Shown here: positions 11,932 through 24,449 of the stretch, piece by piece
How positions within the stretch are numbered: position 1 is the first letter of the stretch
How the letters are laid out: each line of letters begins with the position of its first letter
NCBI GenBank assembly: GCA_019096065.1
Contig: JAGUCH010000004.1
Span: 4,278,001-4,342,000, forward strand
Source of the DNA: Paracyclopina nana
Taxonomy: Eukaryota; Arthropoda; Copepoda; Cyclopoida; Cyclopettidae
DNA: 64,000 nucleotides
Direction: 5' to 3'
Program-made: the position numbers and the translations under genes
Notes under the pieces: generated by a model
The model's input: the letters and a program-made list of their open reading frames with translations, nothing else
The model's database searches: none
Told to the model about the DNA's origin: nothing

Positions 11932-12859
11932 ACAGCAGAGATCTCCAGAGAAGAAGTATAGGATAAAAAATGTGGCCAAGCTGCCCAATGCACCTTCTTC
12001 GCCTGTACATCACATGCCTCCATCCCCGCCCTTGAGCTCTAGAGCAGCTTTGGCGGCTCCTCCTTCTCAGTTGGCAGATACTGCAACTGAGCCTGTGGTG
12101 AATGGGAGGCTTAGTGACCTTCCTGAGCTTTCTTCAGCAGAGCAACCTGACATCGTCCACAATGACCTGCCCCTTCTGGAAGCTAATGGGGGCAGCAGTA
12201 ACAGCAGCAGCAATAGCAGCGTTGTGGATCGGAGTCCCGAGGTTGAGGAAACATCCTCCACAACTGGGGCAGTTGAAGAGGTCCGAGAAATTGGGCCCCT
12301 CGAGGCAGACGTGTTCGGCCTCTACTCCCTGACTTTTGTCAATCGAACCAAGGATCTGAGCGAACGCAAGGTCCGACTCGACTTTAGCAAGTATGGTGAG
12401 GTGGCGAGGATTCGTGGCCAATTCAGCAGCGGCTCACCCGGTGAGGCCATTGTGGTTAGCTTCAGCGACAAGGAGGCGGCTGAGAAGGCCGTGAGCTCCT
12501 CGACTTTGGTCTCCAAGTATGGCCCCACACTGAACACGTGTCCCGTCATGGATGTTGTGGCTGACAAGGATGGCCACTTCAGCATCGAATTTGTCAACTC
12601 GGGCATGAGTGGGATACGTGAGATCACCAATGAGTTCTCCAAGCATGGCGAGGTCATGAAGGTGATGGCGGGCGGAGCCAAAAACGCTGTCAAGCGAGTC
12701 ACAGTGTCATTTGCCGACCGCAACGCTGCCTTTGCAGCTGTCAAAGCCCACGAAACGAGCAAGGACTTTGTTTCAATTGACTTCTCTCGTGAATGCCTGA
12801 CTCCAGCAGTTGCTTCTGCCTCGAGTCGGCCCCAACGAGACGGCAGCAGCCCCTCCTGA
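9311..12859 (+). CDS. Large intronless protein with eight degenerate RRM units in four tandem pairs
   Basis: 1182 residues in one exon. I do not recognise the named family. Eight RRM-like units can be read as four A/B pairs, near residues 80-245, 245-408, 563-735 and 998-1165. Each A unit starts around D-x-x-G-x-Y/F-x-L-x-F and holds DFGQFGEVVDVRG-like helix-strand sequence. Many units hold an RNP1-like strand such as GGRVFVSY, KGHVFVRF or GNHVYVRF. Pairs 1 and 2 are nearly identical in places (FGQFGEVVDVRGPGLF against FGQFGDVVDVRGPGLF), suggesting a fairly recent duplication. Linkers are disordered and rich in Gln, Ser, Asn and Pro, with a poly-Gln run at about 863-880 from CAG/CAA codons. 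RNA binding is inferred from fold pattern only. An AATAAA at 14055-14060 would give a 1.2-kb 3' UTR. Confidence 0.8.
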
Positions 12860-14518
12860 CCAAGAAAGGTTTGCTCCAGCAAGCAGCAATAGCGGCATTG
12901 TCATCCATCCAGGACACTAATTACAATATTACTGTAGAAGAAGAAGATTAGAGTGTTCGTATGTGCCACCACCCTCCTCCTACAACCACTTGATCTTCGT
13001 CGCGTTCATATACTACTATAGCATACATGCTTTTTGGGGCACACACATATTTCACTCACGAACATATATAAATACTGTACTACTATTGCATATACTACAT
13101 CGTCGTCAATTGATGCTTCACACATGCTACTACTACTATATTATAATGAGTTCTAGGTCATCAATGTTTGTAATTTCTCTAGTGTTTCGATCTTCTAATT
13201 CATGCTGATCATCCTACGACTACTACTACTATTGTACTACAACTACTTCGCAGCCCAAACTGAAAATTCACTCTTTCTACACTATATCGATACTGCAACT
13301 CGAGCCTAAGTTTTCTGTCTGCTATTTTGCCATTCCAACAATAACCGATTTAAGAAATTGTGTCGTCTGTCATCGTGAATATTGCTGATTAAACCGCCGC
13401 GTCCTAACCAAATTTTTGTGTTCTCAATACATTAAATCAAATGAAGAAGCAACAACAACAACAATAATCATCATCATCATATTATCATCAGTGCTACTGC
13501 GAATTTTGATAGTCGCGTGGGTTTTAATCACAGCTCTATAAAACTACTGCTACATAATAGGATAAAAGAACACTCTTCGTCTGCTGCCAATTCATTCTGT
13601 ACATTGCTCCTGTGTTCCATACTTACAAGAAATGTTTCGGGGACGACTTGCACTACTTCTGCTGATGATGACACCAAGAAAACTTTTAATGATGCTGCAT
13701 TTCTCCGGCCCTCCCTTTGTAATCGAATGCGCGCATGACCTGCTGATGTTTTTACGAATAGCCAAAAAAACTCCATATGGGATCTCTAAGAGATTATTTT
13801 TCAGCCCACCTGCGCAAGTTTTTAGCCCTCAACTGCAACTTAAGAATGCTGTTGCTGTCATCAGATATATCCTGTTATTAGGACATTCATGATCAAGCTC
13901 TCCCCTGTTACAAAAAGCAGCGCGCACTCCATGCATAGGACGACCTTTATACTGCTACGAAAATTGCAGTCCGATTGTCATCACCTGTTAGCTACCATAC
14001 TATCAACTACTACTATTAATTTTCACTGATCGCGCGTACACATTAAGAAAAGTCAATAAACAAAATCCAGCCGAGCAACAACGAAGCAAATCGTGATTTT
14101 ATTATTACTTGTTATTCATCAGATATCAATACTGAATTTCTCTGTTATGGCATGCAAATTATGGGTCATGATGACACGGAAATGCTCGATCTATTTGTTA
14201 GGCACAACTAAAAACATCAGAATAGAGAGTGATAGATAGAGAGAGAGGCAATAAGTGGATTGTTATGAGGCTGACTGACAATTTGTGATGATGATGTTGA
14301 TGGCAATTTTTGCATCGTAGAAAAATAATTCTTCGTTGTTGCTGCATCATCTGCATTATTTCTTTTTCGATGAGGTATCATGATGAGTCTTTCTTGAGGC
14401 CAATCTGCAATTAGTTATCAATGGAAATGACATTGGTTTGCATGGAATGTCGTTCGTTGAAGAAGTAGACTTGAAAGAAAGGATTATAAAAGTTAGCAAC
14501 GCCAAAACACAAATGTAT
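12860..14518. other. Long 3' UTR of the eight-RRM gene and convergent CARMIL 3' UTR
   Basis: Simple-sequence-rich region: CTACTACTACTATT blocks near 13125-13240, and CAACAACAACAACAATAATCATCATCATCAT-type repeats around 13449-13490. AATAAA on plus lies at 14055-14060 and on minus at 14103-14098, so the two transcripts probably end within about 50 bp of each other. No protein frame is convincing here. Confidence 0.6.
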
Positions 14519-17500
14519 TCACGCATCCATCACGCCCTCATATGAGTAGTCGTCGTCTAGCTTGAGGATGCGAGGGTCGTCGGAGGTAGAGTCCTTTTTA
14601 CCCAGCCTCGGAGAATTGGATGTACTGTCATTCGAGCTCGACTCACTCGGAGGCTGCAGGCCTCTGGGCAACGAAGATACCTTCCTCTTGTCCGATCCTG
14701 GGTTGGCCTCCTTGTTCATATTATTGATAAGGTCTCGAACTGAGCTTTTGGCAGGTCCCTGCTGTGTTTTGCTGCCCGGACCCTCAGCAGGCTTTTCAGG
14801 GTTTGCATTGACACTGGTCATCTCGCCAGACTTACGATCTACCCCAACAATAGACCAAGGGCGTGGCTTGGGCAGCGGTTTGGGCTTTGGCCCTCCCGCA
14901 GGAATGTTGCTGGACGATGATTCCTCATTGATTGACCCCCTCACTTTGGCTTCGGGTGAGGGCGATGACTTTTTCTCCAAGTTGGCTAATTTGCTAGATC
15001 GGAGGCCCAAAATGGACCCTCCTCCTTTGTTACAGCTATCAACATTTTTGTCAAGCGAGCCATCTCCACTACTAGACCTTTCCTTCACAGGTGGAGGGCC
15101 AGGAGCTGTTGAAAACTCGTTAGTTGGCGAAGTTAGATTGGCAGCCAAACCAGTCGATCTGATAAGAAGTTAGATATTCACACTCACACAAGAGAAACTC
15201 GGTTTGTTAAAAATGTCGACTCACCTTAGCTTCACGCCCCCTAAAAATCCAGTTGATTTCTCAGATGAAGTACTTGTTGAAGTAGCAGCCGCTGCTGACG
15301 TTAACGGAGCTTTCGATGGGCTCTCTTCGTCAGCCATCTTCTGCACCAGAGAAGCTCGTTTCTCCTTGATTTCAGCCATCAGGTCAGGATTGGTACCATG
15401 GCCAACTCCATGCCGTCTAATGAGGTCTTCAGGAGTTTTCTTCCCATCTTGAGCAATGTCAGGAGAAGACGTTCGCTCCTCTTCAGCCAACGGAGGTTTC
15501 CTCATGTCTTCTCCTTTGCGACTGGCGAATGGCGATACTGATCTGGCTATGGCTTCTTCATTCCTGGCCTTGCCAATCTTGGAGCTGGCTGACTTTGCAA
15601 AAATGTCACTTATCGATTGCACTGATGGAGAGAGGAGTTTCCGCTCAGGGCTCTTGACAACAGCAGACGTGTCCTCGTCCGTCGTGGAGCTGGCAAGGCA
15701 AGAAATGCCCAATTTCGAAGTCTTACGATCTAGCGTGCTAGAGGAGGATAAATCTTCTCTAGATGCTTGCCTGGATGTTTTCAACAGGGAAGTCGTGGAT
15801 GATATTGAGCCCATGCGAGGAATCTCATCGACCATGGGACTTGAGCCAGATGGAGGAGAAGAGCCAGGAGAGAAGCTATTGTTGGCTGATGTGGTATAAA
15901 ACTTGTCCATGCCCTCGTCAAAGCTAGAGTCTTCATTTGGACAAGGCCTAGGGGCAATAGTCCCTCTAGATGGTGCATGTCTTTTCGGCCGTTTAGGCCT
16001 GGCCTTGCCCAAATGAGTCAAGGCTGACGCAGAGGGCAGTTCTGGTACAGTGTCCACTACCTCTGAGGAGAACACCCCTCCATTTAACGAGGATGTATTT
16101 GGCGTTGATGTCACCAAGCTTGCGCCAGACGTGCTGAGCAAATCTGGCGCTCCAGAGGCTGAGGAAGCTGCATCCTCATCTACCACAGACTTTGGTCTCA
16201 ACTTGCGACCCTGAATTGACTTTCGTTTGCTAGTCTGAGGAGTCGAAATAGGAGATGATTCGGATTTCTGGCTCGCTCCATCGGATCCATGCCCAATAGA
16301 CTCTTGCTCCAAAGATTCAGATACTGAAACTGATCTATTCTTGAGAACATCTGGAGTCAGCGACCGCTTCTTTTTCGTACTTCCCACCTCGGTGCTAAGT
16401 ATTTTACCACTGTTGGTGAGGCTGTCAATCACCTCATCAATGATTCGATCAGAAATATGGTTAGCCATGATCAAATTCAACTCGTTGATCTTGTTATGAA
16501 TCTCTTGGCCAACTTGATCATTGACTAAGGAGCTGACAAACTCTGGGCTAAGTATTGTCTTGGGTGTCAGTTGGCTGCGGATTTTGTTCTCGTTGAGGAC
16601 TGTAGGGCACTGTTTATCGGCAGTGCTTATCATCAATTCCAAATTCTCCTGGACATGCGAGGCTATGAATAGGCTCAAGTCGAGAGACACTTGTCTGAGC
16701 TTTGCGTCCACTTCTTCACCTCTGTGAGTGACATCGTGCAAAGCAGACAGCAGATGTTTCGAGTTTTCAGCCTCCCGTATCAGCTCGGTGGCCTTGGAAA
16801 CTTCCGGTGAACTTCCGGCGACCTCAGCGTTCATTTTTCGAAGTGCGTCTATGCTGTCTTGCGTTGAGGCTGCGACTCGGTCCAAAATTTGCTGGGTGGA
16901 GCTTAGCAAAAAGCCTTGGGTGAGCCTGAAGTTTCAACACAAGGATTAGTCGAATGAAAAACAAGTGTTTCAAAAAACAATTTTGCACTTGCGCGCACAA
17001 AGTTTCCACCACTTTTTTCTGTATTTCCTATCAACTGGCGTAGCGCAACAAAATATGCAATGAAAATTGCCTCGCTACTTTGGTCCCCTTTCACCTGCAA
17101 ATTTCTACTCTACGACACGGAGTTCTATTGTCGAATAAAAATACGGGCGGAAGTTAATTTGACAACGATCCTAATCACATATTACGCTATACAGCTCGCA
17201 CTCTCTCACCTTTTCTCTTTCCTTATCCTGCAAACAATAGTGTGTGGGAATTTCACCCTGCCAATTATTAGCTTAACAATGAAAATTACGCTTACCTAAA
17301 AGCTTGAGCTGTGTTCCTGAATCGATGAGGACTGGCGTTACGTTGAAGAAGTTCCTGCATCCGGTGAATAATGACATCCACGCGATCAGGCTGAGCCTTG
17401 ATGACACTTTGCAAATCAAAGGTGGGAAAAGGGATGTGCCGCATCGAGTAATTTGACTGGAGCGCGTACGTTATGTCTGTGTAGCCCTGGATTGAAATGC

Positions 17501-19521
17501 CATTGCGATCCAAATATATAGTCCTCAGTCTTGTATTGATTTGCAGAGCTTTGGCAAGCAACCTGGCCCCAACATCACCCATTTGGTTGCCAGTAATGTC
17601 CAAGGTTTGCAAGCTTTGATTGCTGCCGAGAGCATTTATAACATTGTTGATCTCCGACTTGAGTTTGCAGTCAGACAGGTTCAGCTTGGTCACAGACGTT
17701 TCGTCATTGTGAATCAGAGCCACAATGCTTTCCATGACAGAGCTGAGATGCTTCGCTTTCACGTTGGTCATATTTTTGCTCACATTTAAGCTCAAAAGGG
17801 ATCTGTTTTTGGCGAGGCCTTGCATGACACCACTCATTTCTGCCTCCAGGTTGTTTTCACTGAGGTCAAGCCTAGTCAGGCATTTGACGGTGCCAATGCA
17901 ATTTTCCAGCACAGAGGCACCGTTTGCACCCAGAGAATTGTTGCTCAGGTTAAGCTCAACATTTGCGGTAGCCTCGTTGCACGCAAGACCCAAAAGTAGA
18001 TGTTTCAAGGCCTCGGGAGGCAGTTTGCAGAAACTCATGTTCAGGTATTGCAGTGACAGCGTTGTAGCGAAAAACTGCTTGAAAGTGGGTGGCACGTCTT
18101 TGGCTTTTTTAGAGTTGCTGAAGGGATTTCGGCACAGGTTCAAGTGGGTCAGAGCAGTTGTGCAGCCCCTAACCAGAGCAGGAAAGAGTAGCTCTAGAGG
18201 AGTTTCCGTATTCGACAAATCTAAGATGGCAAGCACGTTAGGTTGGGCGAGGAAGGAGCACAGCATTTGAGAGTCATCCTTCATGGAGTTGCCACACAAG
18301 TTTAAATAAGTCAATGTTGACGCATTTAACCGGTTGGTAATCAGTGATTGGCACAAACTATTGATGCCCTTGGAGCCAAGGGAGCAATAGCTCAGATTGA
18401 GATGATGCGATCCTTTGGGGAGTTTGGCCATGACTTGAGCAACTTGAGTTAATCCTCGGTCTTCCAAGAAGTTACATGACAAATCCATCACTTGCAGCGC
18501 GCAACAAGGATTTGCTGCCATGGCTTGGCTCAGCTTAACTGCGAAATCCCATCTGGCCCCAATTGTGGACAAGTGGAGCTCTTGCAGACTGATTGACTTG
18601 CTCACGACTCCGAGGATTCTATCACAGAGGTCTGCATTGAGTTTGGAGCTATTGCCACTGGCCCTTAGCTTCGTGAACCAGGTGTTGTGTTCAAGCGCGC
18701 TAACTGTAATTGATGAAAAATTGAAAATGACGATTTCACATACTTTTTAATAAAAAACGAAGATGCCCTTGCAATATGTGGGAAAAGCATGCGGCCTTGT
18801 CGGTAAATATGCGATGATTAATTTTCTTCGTCAAATCAAAGAAGGTGTGTAAACAAAACTTACTAATGCAAGTCAAGTCTCGGTGATCCAGGTGTTCGAA
18901 ATCCTGCAGACACAGCTCGTGTGAGTCATGCGAGTAGTAAATGGTATCGACGTCCCATGCAACTTCCTCTCTGAATGGCAACGAGTAGTAATCGCACATA
19001 CACAAATACTGGGCAGAAAAGCCACCACAGGGGCCCACTTCTTTGGGGTCTGGTGGCTTCCACTCCACAATATGCTTGACTCGATCGGCTGGCGTCACAT
19101 CCAGAGTGCCAATGATGTGCTCCAGAGGGACACCAGGAAACACTCTTCTCACCGCATCAGCCAAAGTTTGGATCAGATGGTCGATCGTGTTGGCAGAATT
19201 CGTCTGATCTAGCTGCTCGTAATTTGGCCTGAATGAAAATGGCTTGTCCACATTGAGGAAGGTGAAAGCAATATGGTTGGGCCTTTTGGACTCGATCTTG
19301 CGGATGTCCAAGTAATGGAATTGTTGGTCAATCCTGGATGGTACCTTCGCCGTGACAATGAACATCCGATGGGGTGTGAAGACCAGAATGCGGTTGTCAG
19401 TCTTGTCACCTCCCTTGAGCTCTTGCTTGACCGGCACCTTGAGCAGAACCTTGGTGTTTTTGCCCAGGAGTAGACGAATGGATTCGTGAATGTCACGAGT
19501 CATGGAGCGCCGTGACGACAT
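14519..19521 (-). CDS. CARMIL family capping-protein regulator (LRRC16)
   Basis: Actin regulator that binds and inhibits capping protein at the leading edge. Exons 19521-18864, 18703-17296, 16925-15225 and 15158-14519 join in frame to 1468 residues. Seen in order: an N-terminal PH-like domain with RILVFTPHRMFIVTAKVP and FHYLDIRKIESK; GPCGGFSAQYLCMCDY and EEVAWDVDTIYYSHD; a large leucine-rich repeat array from about 220 to 660; a helical dimerisation region; then a long disordered Ser/Pro-rich tail. The capping protein interaction motif is LTHLGKARPKRPKRHAP near residue 991-1007, matching L-x-H-x4-RPK-x6-P. The tail includes a proline-rich stretch, PKPKPLPKPRP, likely an SH3 ligand. The N-terminus is closest to arthropod CARMILs as I remember them. 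Confidence 0.95.
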
Positions 19522-20550
19522 TTTTGCGCAGTTTCTTGCCTTGAGCCACACTTAGCAATCACTGATGACTCCCACCACCATGCATCATGTCACTGCGACT
19601 CGACACACAGACGATGAGGGATTTTTCCAAGTAAGGGGCTTGGCCGCAAAGTTTTCTGCCAGTTTTTACTGTTTCGTCAGATCGAAAATGGCCTCAGCAA
19701 GACAATAAATCGATTGTTTCTCCAACTTGCCCTCAATATTCGACTAAATGAACCCTTTTTGCTCATAAACAAATTTTCATAATGACATTTCCATTTATGG
19801 TGGATTCTAAAATCGTAAAATTGATAGATTCCTCGCATTTCGATGCCATGCAGTGCCTCAGAATATGTTTGTCAGCTCACGATTGATTTTGGTCCGTCTT
19901 GCGTGCCTTTCTTTTTTGTTAGGGGCGCATATTCCCGGACCGACACGCGCGTCTCGTCTGATGATGATGTCACTCTGCTGCTACGCGAACTAGTAACTAC
20001 ACTGCTGCAGCGTGAAACAATGGACCATTAATTTCATCTTTTTAAGTCTGTGTGGGCGAAGTAGACCTGGTTTTTAACCGCTTTGAGGTTTCATCGAATG
20101 CGCTGTTCAAAAGAGAAAATGCAAAAGTTCGAAAGCCCGAAATCTGCGATAAGCTAAACTTCGAATAGAAAAATTGCGATCGGCATTAGTAATAGGAGTA
20201 ATACTTGTCTTGTGAATGGCCTCCTCTAAACAGCCTAACCTAATTTTTTAAGATATGCTCAGAAAACCTACTAGAGTTCATTAGCATATTTTCATCATTT
20301 TATAAGGATAAAATCAATTAAGGCACATCTGCCTTACGACAAATCCACCTAAATGAATTCCACCAAAGCTCAGTCCGCCTAAACGCAGTCTACTTTTTAA
20401 AATGCAATCTAACAGTACACAGAGTCACAGACGTAATTATTTCACTATGCTTGCAAACAAGCAAGGAGTGATAATTAATTTTAATGGTTTCTACACAGTG
20501 GCCGCTAGAAATCGTTACATTGATCAAGAAAGGAAAAATGCTTGTTAAAA
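19522..20550. other. Intergenic stretch 5' of CARMIL
   Basis: Holds the presumed CARMIL promoter next to 19522. The rest is AT-rich with no conserved frame. Its right edge, CTTGTTAAAA at 20541-20550, is the left target duplication of the adjoining foldback element. Confidence 0.5.
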
Positions 20551-22297
20551 CGGGTTGCCTAAAACCCGCACCGACCCGCACTGACCCGCACCAAGCCGCG
20601 CCAACCCGCACCGACCCGCGCTGACCCGCACTGACTGGCACAAACCGGCACTATACCGCACAAAACCAATAGAAAACAAAGAAAAGCTTAAAAAAGGTTG
20701 CTGCCAGCATGAACTTTTAAGCAAAACTTCAAAAGCAATTTCAAACCCGAGCCAAGAAGTAACTTTATTCAAAGAGGTTACTGCAAAAGTTAGCTGGTAG
20801 CATGACCTTTCTGGCACAAGTGGCCTTTTTGGCCTTTGCAAGAAAAGTTATTGGAGTGGCTGGCCAAGAAAGAGCCATTTCTGCTCTCCTATGTAGCGAA
20901 GCAAAACTTCAAGTGCAATTTCAAACCCGTGCCAAGAAGTAACTTTTTTCAAAGTGGTTACTGCAAAAGTTAGCTGGTAGCATGATCTTTCTGGCACAAC
21001 TGGCCTTTTTGGCCTATGCAAGAAAAGTTACTGCAGTGGCTGGCACAGAAAGAGCCATTTCTGCTCTCCCATGTAGTGAAGCAAAACATCAAGTGCAATT
21101 TCAAACCCGCGCCAAGAAGTAACTTTTTTCAAAGTGGTTACTGCAAAAGTTAGCTGTTGGTATGACCTTTCTGGCACAACTGGCCTTTTTTTAAAAAAAA
21201 GTTACTTCTTGGCGCGCGGTTTTGAAATTGCACTTGTAGTTTTGCTTCGCTACATAGGAGAGCAGAAATGGCTCTTTCTGTGCCAGCCACTGCAGTAACT
21301 TTTCTTGTATAGGCCAAAAAGGCCAGTTGTGCCAGAAAGATCATGCTACCAGCTAACTTTTGCAGTAACCACTTTGAAAAAAGTTACTTCTTGGCACGGA
21401 TTTGAAATTGCACTTGAAGTTTTGCTTCGCTACATAGGAGAGCAGAAATGGCTCTTTCTTGGCCAGCCACTCCAATAACTTTTCTTGCAAAGGCCAAAAA
21501 GGCCACTTGTGCCAGAAAGGTCATGCTACCAGCTAACTTTGCAGTAACCACTTTGAAAAAAGTTACTTCTTGGCACGGGTTTGAAATCGCACTTGAAGTT
21601 TTGCTTCACTACATAGGAGAGAAGAAATGGCTCTTTCTGTGCCAGCCACTGCAGTAACCTTTCTTGCATAGGCCAAAAAGGCCAGTTGTGCCAGAAAGGT
21701 CATACCAACAGCTAACTTTTGCAGTAACCACCTTGAAAAAAGCTACTTCTTGGCGCGGGTTTGAAATCGCACTAGAAGTTTTTCTTTGCTACATAGGAGA
21801 GCAGAAATGGCTCTTTCTGTGCCAGCCACTGCAGTAACTTTTCTTGCATAGGCCAAAAAGGCCATTTGTGCCAGAAAGGTCATACCAACAGCTAACTTTT
21901 GCAGTAACCACTTTGAAAAAAGTTACTTCTTTCTCGGGTTTGAAGTCCCACTTGAAGTTTTGCTTCGCTACATAAAAGAGCAGAAATGGCTCTTTCTTGG
22001 CCAGCCACTGCATTAACCACTTTGAAATTTGAAGTTTAAAGTTCATGCTAGCTAGCACCTGACATTTCCACTTGAACTTATGCATTATTAAATAGTTTTG
22101 ATAAAACCGCTTATTCATAGCCAGTTGTACCAATAAGCTCTAGCTTGCTACTAATGTTGTTGCTAATTTTTTGGTTGGTGTGGTATGGTGCGGGTTGGTG
22201 CGGCTTGGTGCGGGTCGGTGCGGCTTGGTGCGTGTCGGTGCGGGTCGGTGCTGGTCGGTGCAGGTTGGTGCGGGTCGGTGCAGCTTTTAGACGCGGC
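20551..22297. mobile_element. Foldback-type transposon with tandem-repeat arms and 10-bp target duplication
   Basis: 1747-bp palindromic element flanked by the direct repeat CTTGTTAAAA (20541-20550 and 22298-22307). Both ends are about 26-bp imperfect inverted repeats that run into a 10-bp tandem repeat, GCACCGACCC and variants (about 20569-20665), present as its complement at about 22176-22283. Inside these, each arm is a tandem array with an exact 180-bp period: unit marker GCAAAACTTC at 20721, 20901 and 21081 on the left; its complement near 21241, 21421, 21600, 21780 and 21959 on the right. The axis is near 21190-21200. No transposase is present. A 10-bp duplication with long structured inverted repeats resembles Mutator-like or Drosophila FB-type elements; the superfamily is inferred. 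Confidence 0.85.
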
Positions 22298-22703
22298 CTT
22301 GTTAAAATCGTAGTTCACCTTAGGTGAATGCTCAGTCAAATAGAGTTTAAGCTTGAAAATATCTATTTCAGAGCATTTAAGAGACATGCAGATTAGTTTT
22401 TATTTAACAAACTCTTGTTAAGTGGTTAATTCTAACCAAATATGCACTTATTTTAAAAAGCCTGCAATGTTTATTAAGCTTAAACACTTAATATTTGTCT
22501 GTACATAGCATAGGTACCACTTCCTCTGTGAGTCAGCCAAAGGTTAGGAAAATATAACTTTATCAAACAGACTTGAGATTCATGACCTAAAGATTATTAC
22601 AATTATAATATTTTGTGAACAATATTTATTATGGTCATTTTTTGTTTTGGCAGCTTCTTGAGGTACTTCATTAATTCACATTTTTTAAATCTTAAAAGAT
22701 TTA

Positions 22704-22918
22704 GGAACTTGCCATGTGCTTGTACCAAAAATAAAATTCAGCAACGGTTTTTGATGGTGCAAAAAAATTGGTCTTTGGCAAGTAGCAAAAGAAGTAAACA
22801 AATAAGTAAACATCCAGAACGAGATACTCTCATCAAAATCTAGGGCTCTAGGAAAACGGTTTTGCTCGGTACATTTTTTTTGTACCTCCAAACCAAAAGT
22901 GAGCAAATGAAAGGGTCC
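22704..22918 (-). mobile_element. Decayed copy of a TA-flanked MITE, reverse orientation
   Basis: About 215 bp that match, in reverse complement, the element at 31800-32028: shared blocks include CCATGTGCTTGT, AACGGTTTTTGATGGT, TTGGTCTTTGGC-AAG, AGTAAACA and ACCAAAAGTGAGC. The ends have diverged and only the left TA (22702-22703) is kept. It lacks any coding capacity. Confidence 0.75.
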
Positions 22919-22958
22919 TCACAGAAAGAAGCCCAAAAAGATTTTTGATCCTTTAACC

Positions 22959-24205
22959 GGACTTTTGCCCTTGGCCGTTTGCCCTTGGTCTTTTTGCCCT
23001 TGGCCGCTTGCCCATGGATTCTTTTGCCCATGAAACTTTTGCCCCTGGGAACTTTTGCCTGTAGGATATTTGCCCTAGAGACTTTTGCCCATGAGGACTT
23101 TTGTCCTTAGGGACTTTTGCCTTTGGGGACTTTTGCCCTTGGAGACTTTTGCCCCTGGGGACTTTTGCCCTTGGGGACTTTTGTCCCTGGGGACTTTTTC
23201 CCTTGAAGACTTTTGCCCTTGGGGACTTTTGCCCTTGGGGACTTTTGCCCTTGGGGACTTTTGCCCTTGGGGACTTTTGCCCTTGGGGACTTTTGCCCTT
23301 GGGGACTTTTGCCCTTGGGGACTTTTGCCCTTGGGGACTTTTGCCCTTGGGGACTTTTGCCCTTGGGGACTTTTGCCCTTGGGGACTTTTGCCCTTGGGG
23401 ACTTTTGCCCTTGGGGACTTTTGCCCTTGGGGACTTTTGCCCTTGGGGACTTTTGCCCTTGGGGACTTTTGCCCTTGGGGACTTTTGCCCTTGGGGACTT
23501 TTGCCCTTGGGGACTTTTGCCCTTGGGGACTTTTGCCCTTGGGGACTTTTGCCCTTGGGGACTTTTGCCCTTGGGGACTTTTGCCCTTGGGGACTTTTGC
23601 CCTTGGGGACTTTTGCCCTTGGGGACTTTTGCCCTTGGGGACTTTTGCCCTTGGGGACTTTTGCCCTTGGGGACTTTTGCCCTTGGGGACTTTTGCCCTT
23701 GGGGACTTTTGCCCTTGGGGACTTTTGCCCTTGGGGACTTTTGCCCTTGGGGACTTTTGCCCTTGGGGACTTTTGCCCTTGGGGACTTTTGCCCTTGGGG
23801 ACTTTTGCCCTTGGGGACTTTTGCCCTTGGGGACTTTTGCCCTTGGGGACTTTTGCCCTTGGGGACTTTTGCCCTTGGGGACTTTTGCCCTTGGGGACTT
23901 TTGCCCTTGGGGACTTTTGCCCTTGGGGACTTTTGCCCTTGGGGACTTTTGCCCTTGGGGACTTTTGCCCTTGGGGACTTTTGCCCTTGGGGACTTTTGC
24001 CCTTGGGGACTTTTGCCCTTGGGGACTTTTGCCCTTGGGGACTTTTGCCCTTGGGGACTTTTGCCCTTGGGGACTTTTGCCCTTGGGGACTTTTGCCCTT
24101 GGGGACTTTTGCCCTTGGGGACTTTTGCCCTTGGGGACTTTTGCCCTTGGGGACTTTTGCCCTTGGGGACTTTTGCCCTTGGGGACATTTGCCCTTGGGG
24201 ACTTA
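22959..24205. repeat. 16-bp minisatellite, about 78 units, highly homogeneous core
   Basis: Tandem array of ACTTTTGCCCTTGGGG. The first roughly 250 bp are degenerate; from about 23205 to 24185, some 61 units are essentially identical. Because 16 is not a multiple of 3 and the unit has no stop in any phase, several frames on both strands stay open for over 370 codons with a 16-residue period. Such open frames are a by-product of the repeat, and I do not call them genes. Confidence 0.97.
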
Positions 24206-24449
24206 AGCCCTTTAGACAAACAAAATAAAAATGCATCGGAAAAAAGGGCAAACAAAGGCAAACAAGGGCAAACAAAGACAAACAAAGGCAAACAGGGGCA
24301 AACAGGGGCAAACAAAATAATTATGTTTTGGAAACGAGGGCAAACAAAAAAAAATTGCAACGCACTCAACGACACACAAGGTAAGGCTTAAAAGAAAGAC
24401 ATATGGTGGTAATATGAATCAGCTAATTTCAATCAATTAATTTCAATTA

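Noticed and set aside
12102-12421. Overlapping frames in the 8-RRM gene, several with Leu, Gln or Ser runs
   Set aside because: These are other-frame readings of CAG/CAA and Ser-rich linkers. The 1182-residue frame explains the region.
23205-24185. CRISPR-like array
   Set aside because: Units are contiguous 16-bp repeats without unique spacers, and the genome is eukaryotic.
22953-24391. Five long open frames (373-452 codons) over the minisatellite on both strands
   Set aside because: All are the translation of one 16-bp repeat in different phases, with no start context, introns or family similarity. They follow from a stop-free unit not divisible by three.
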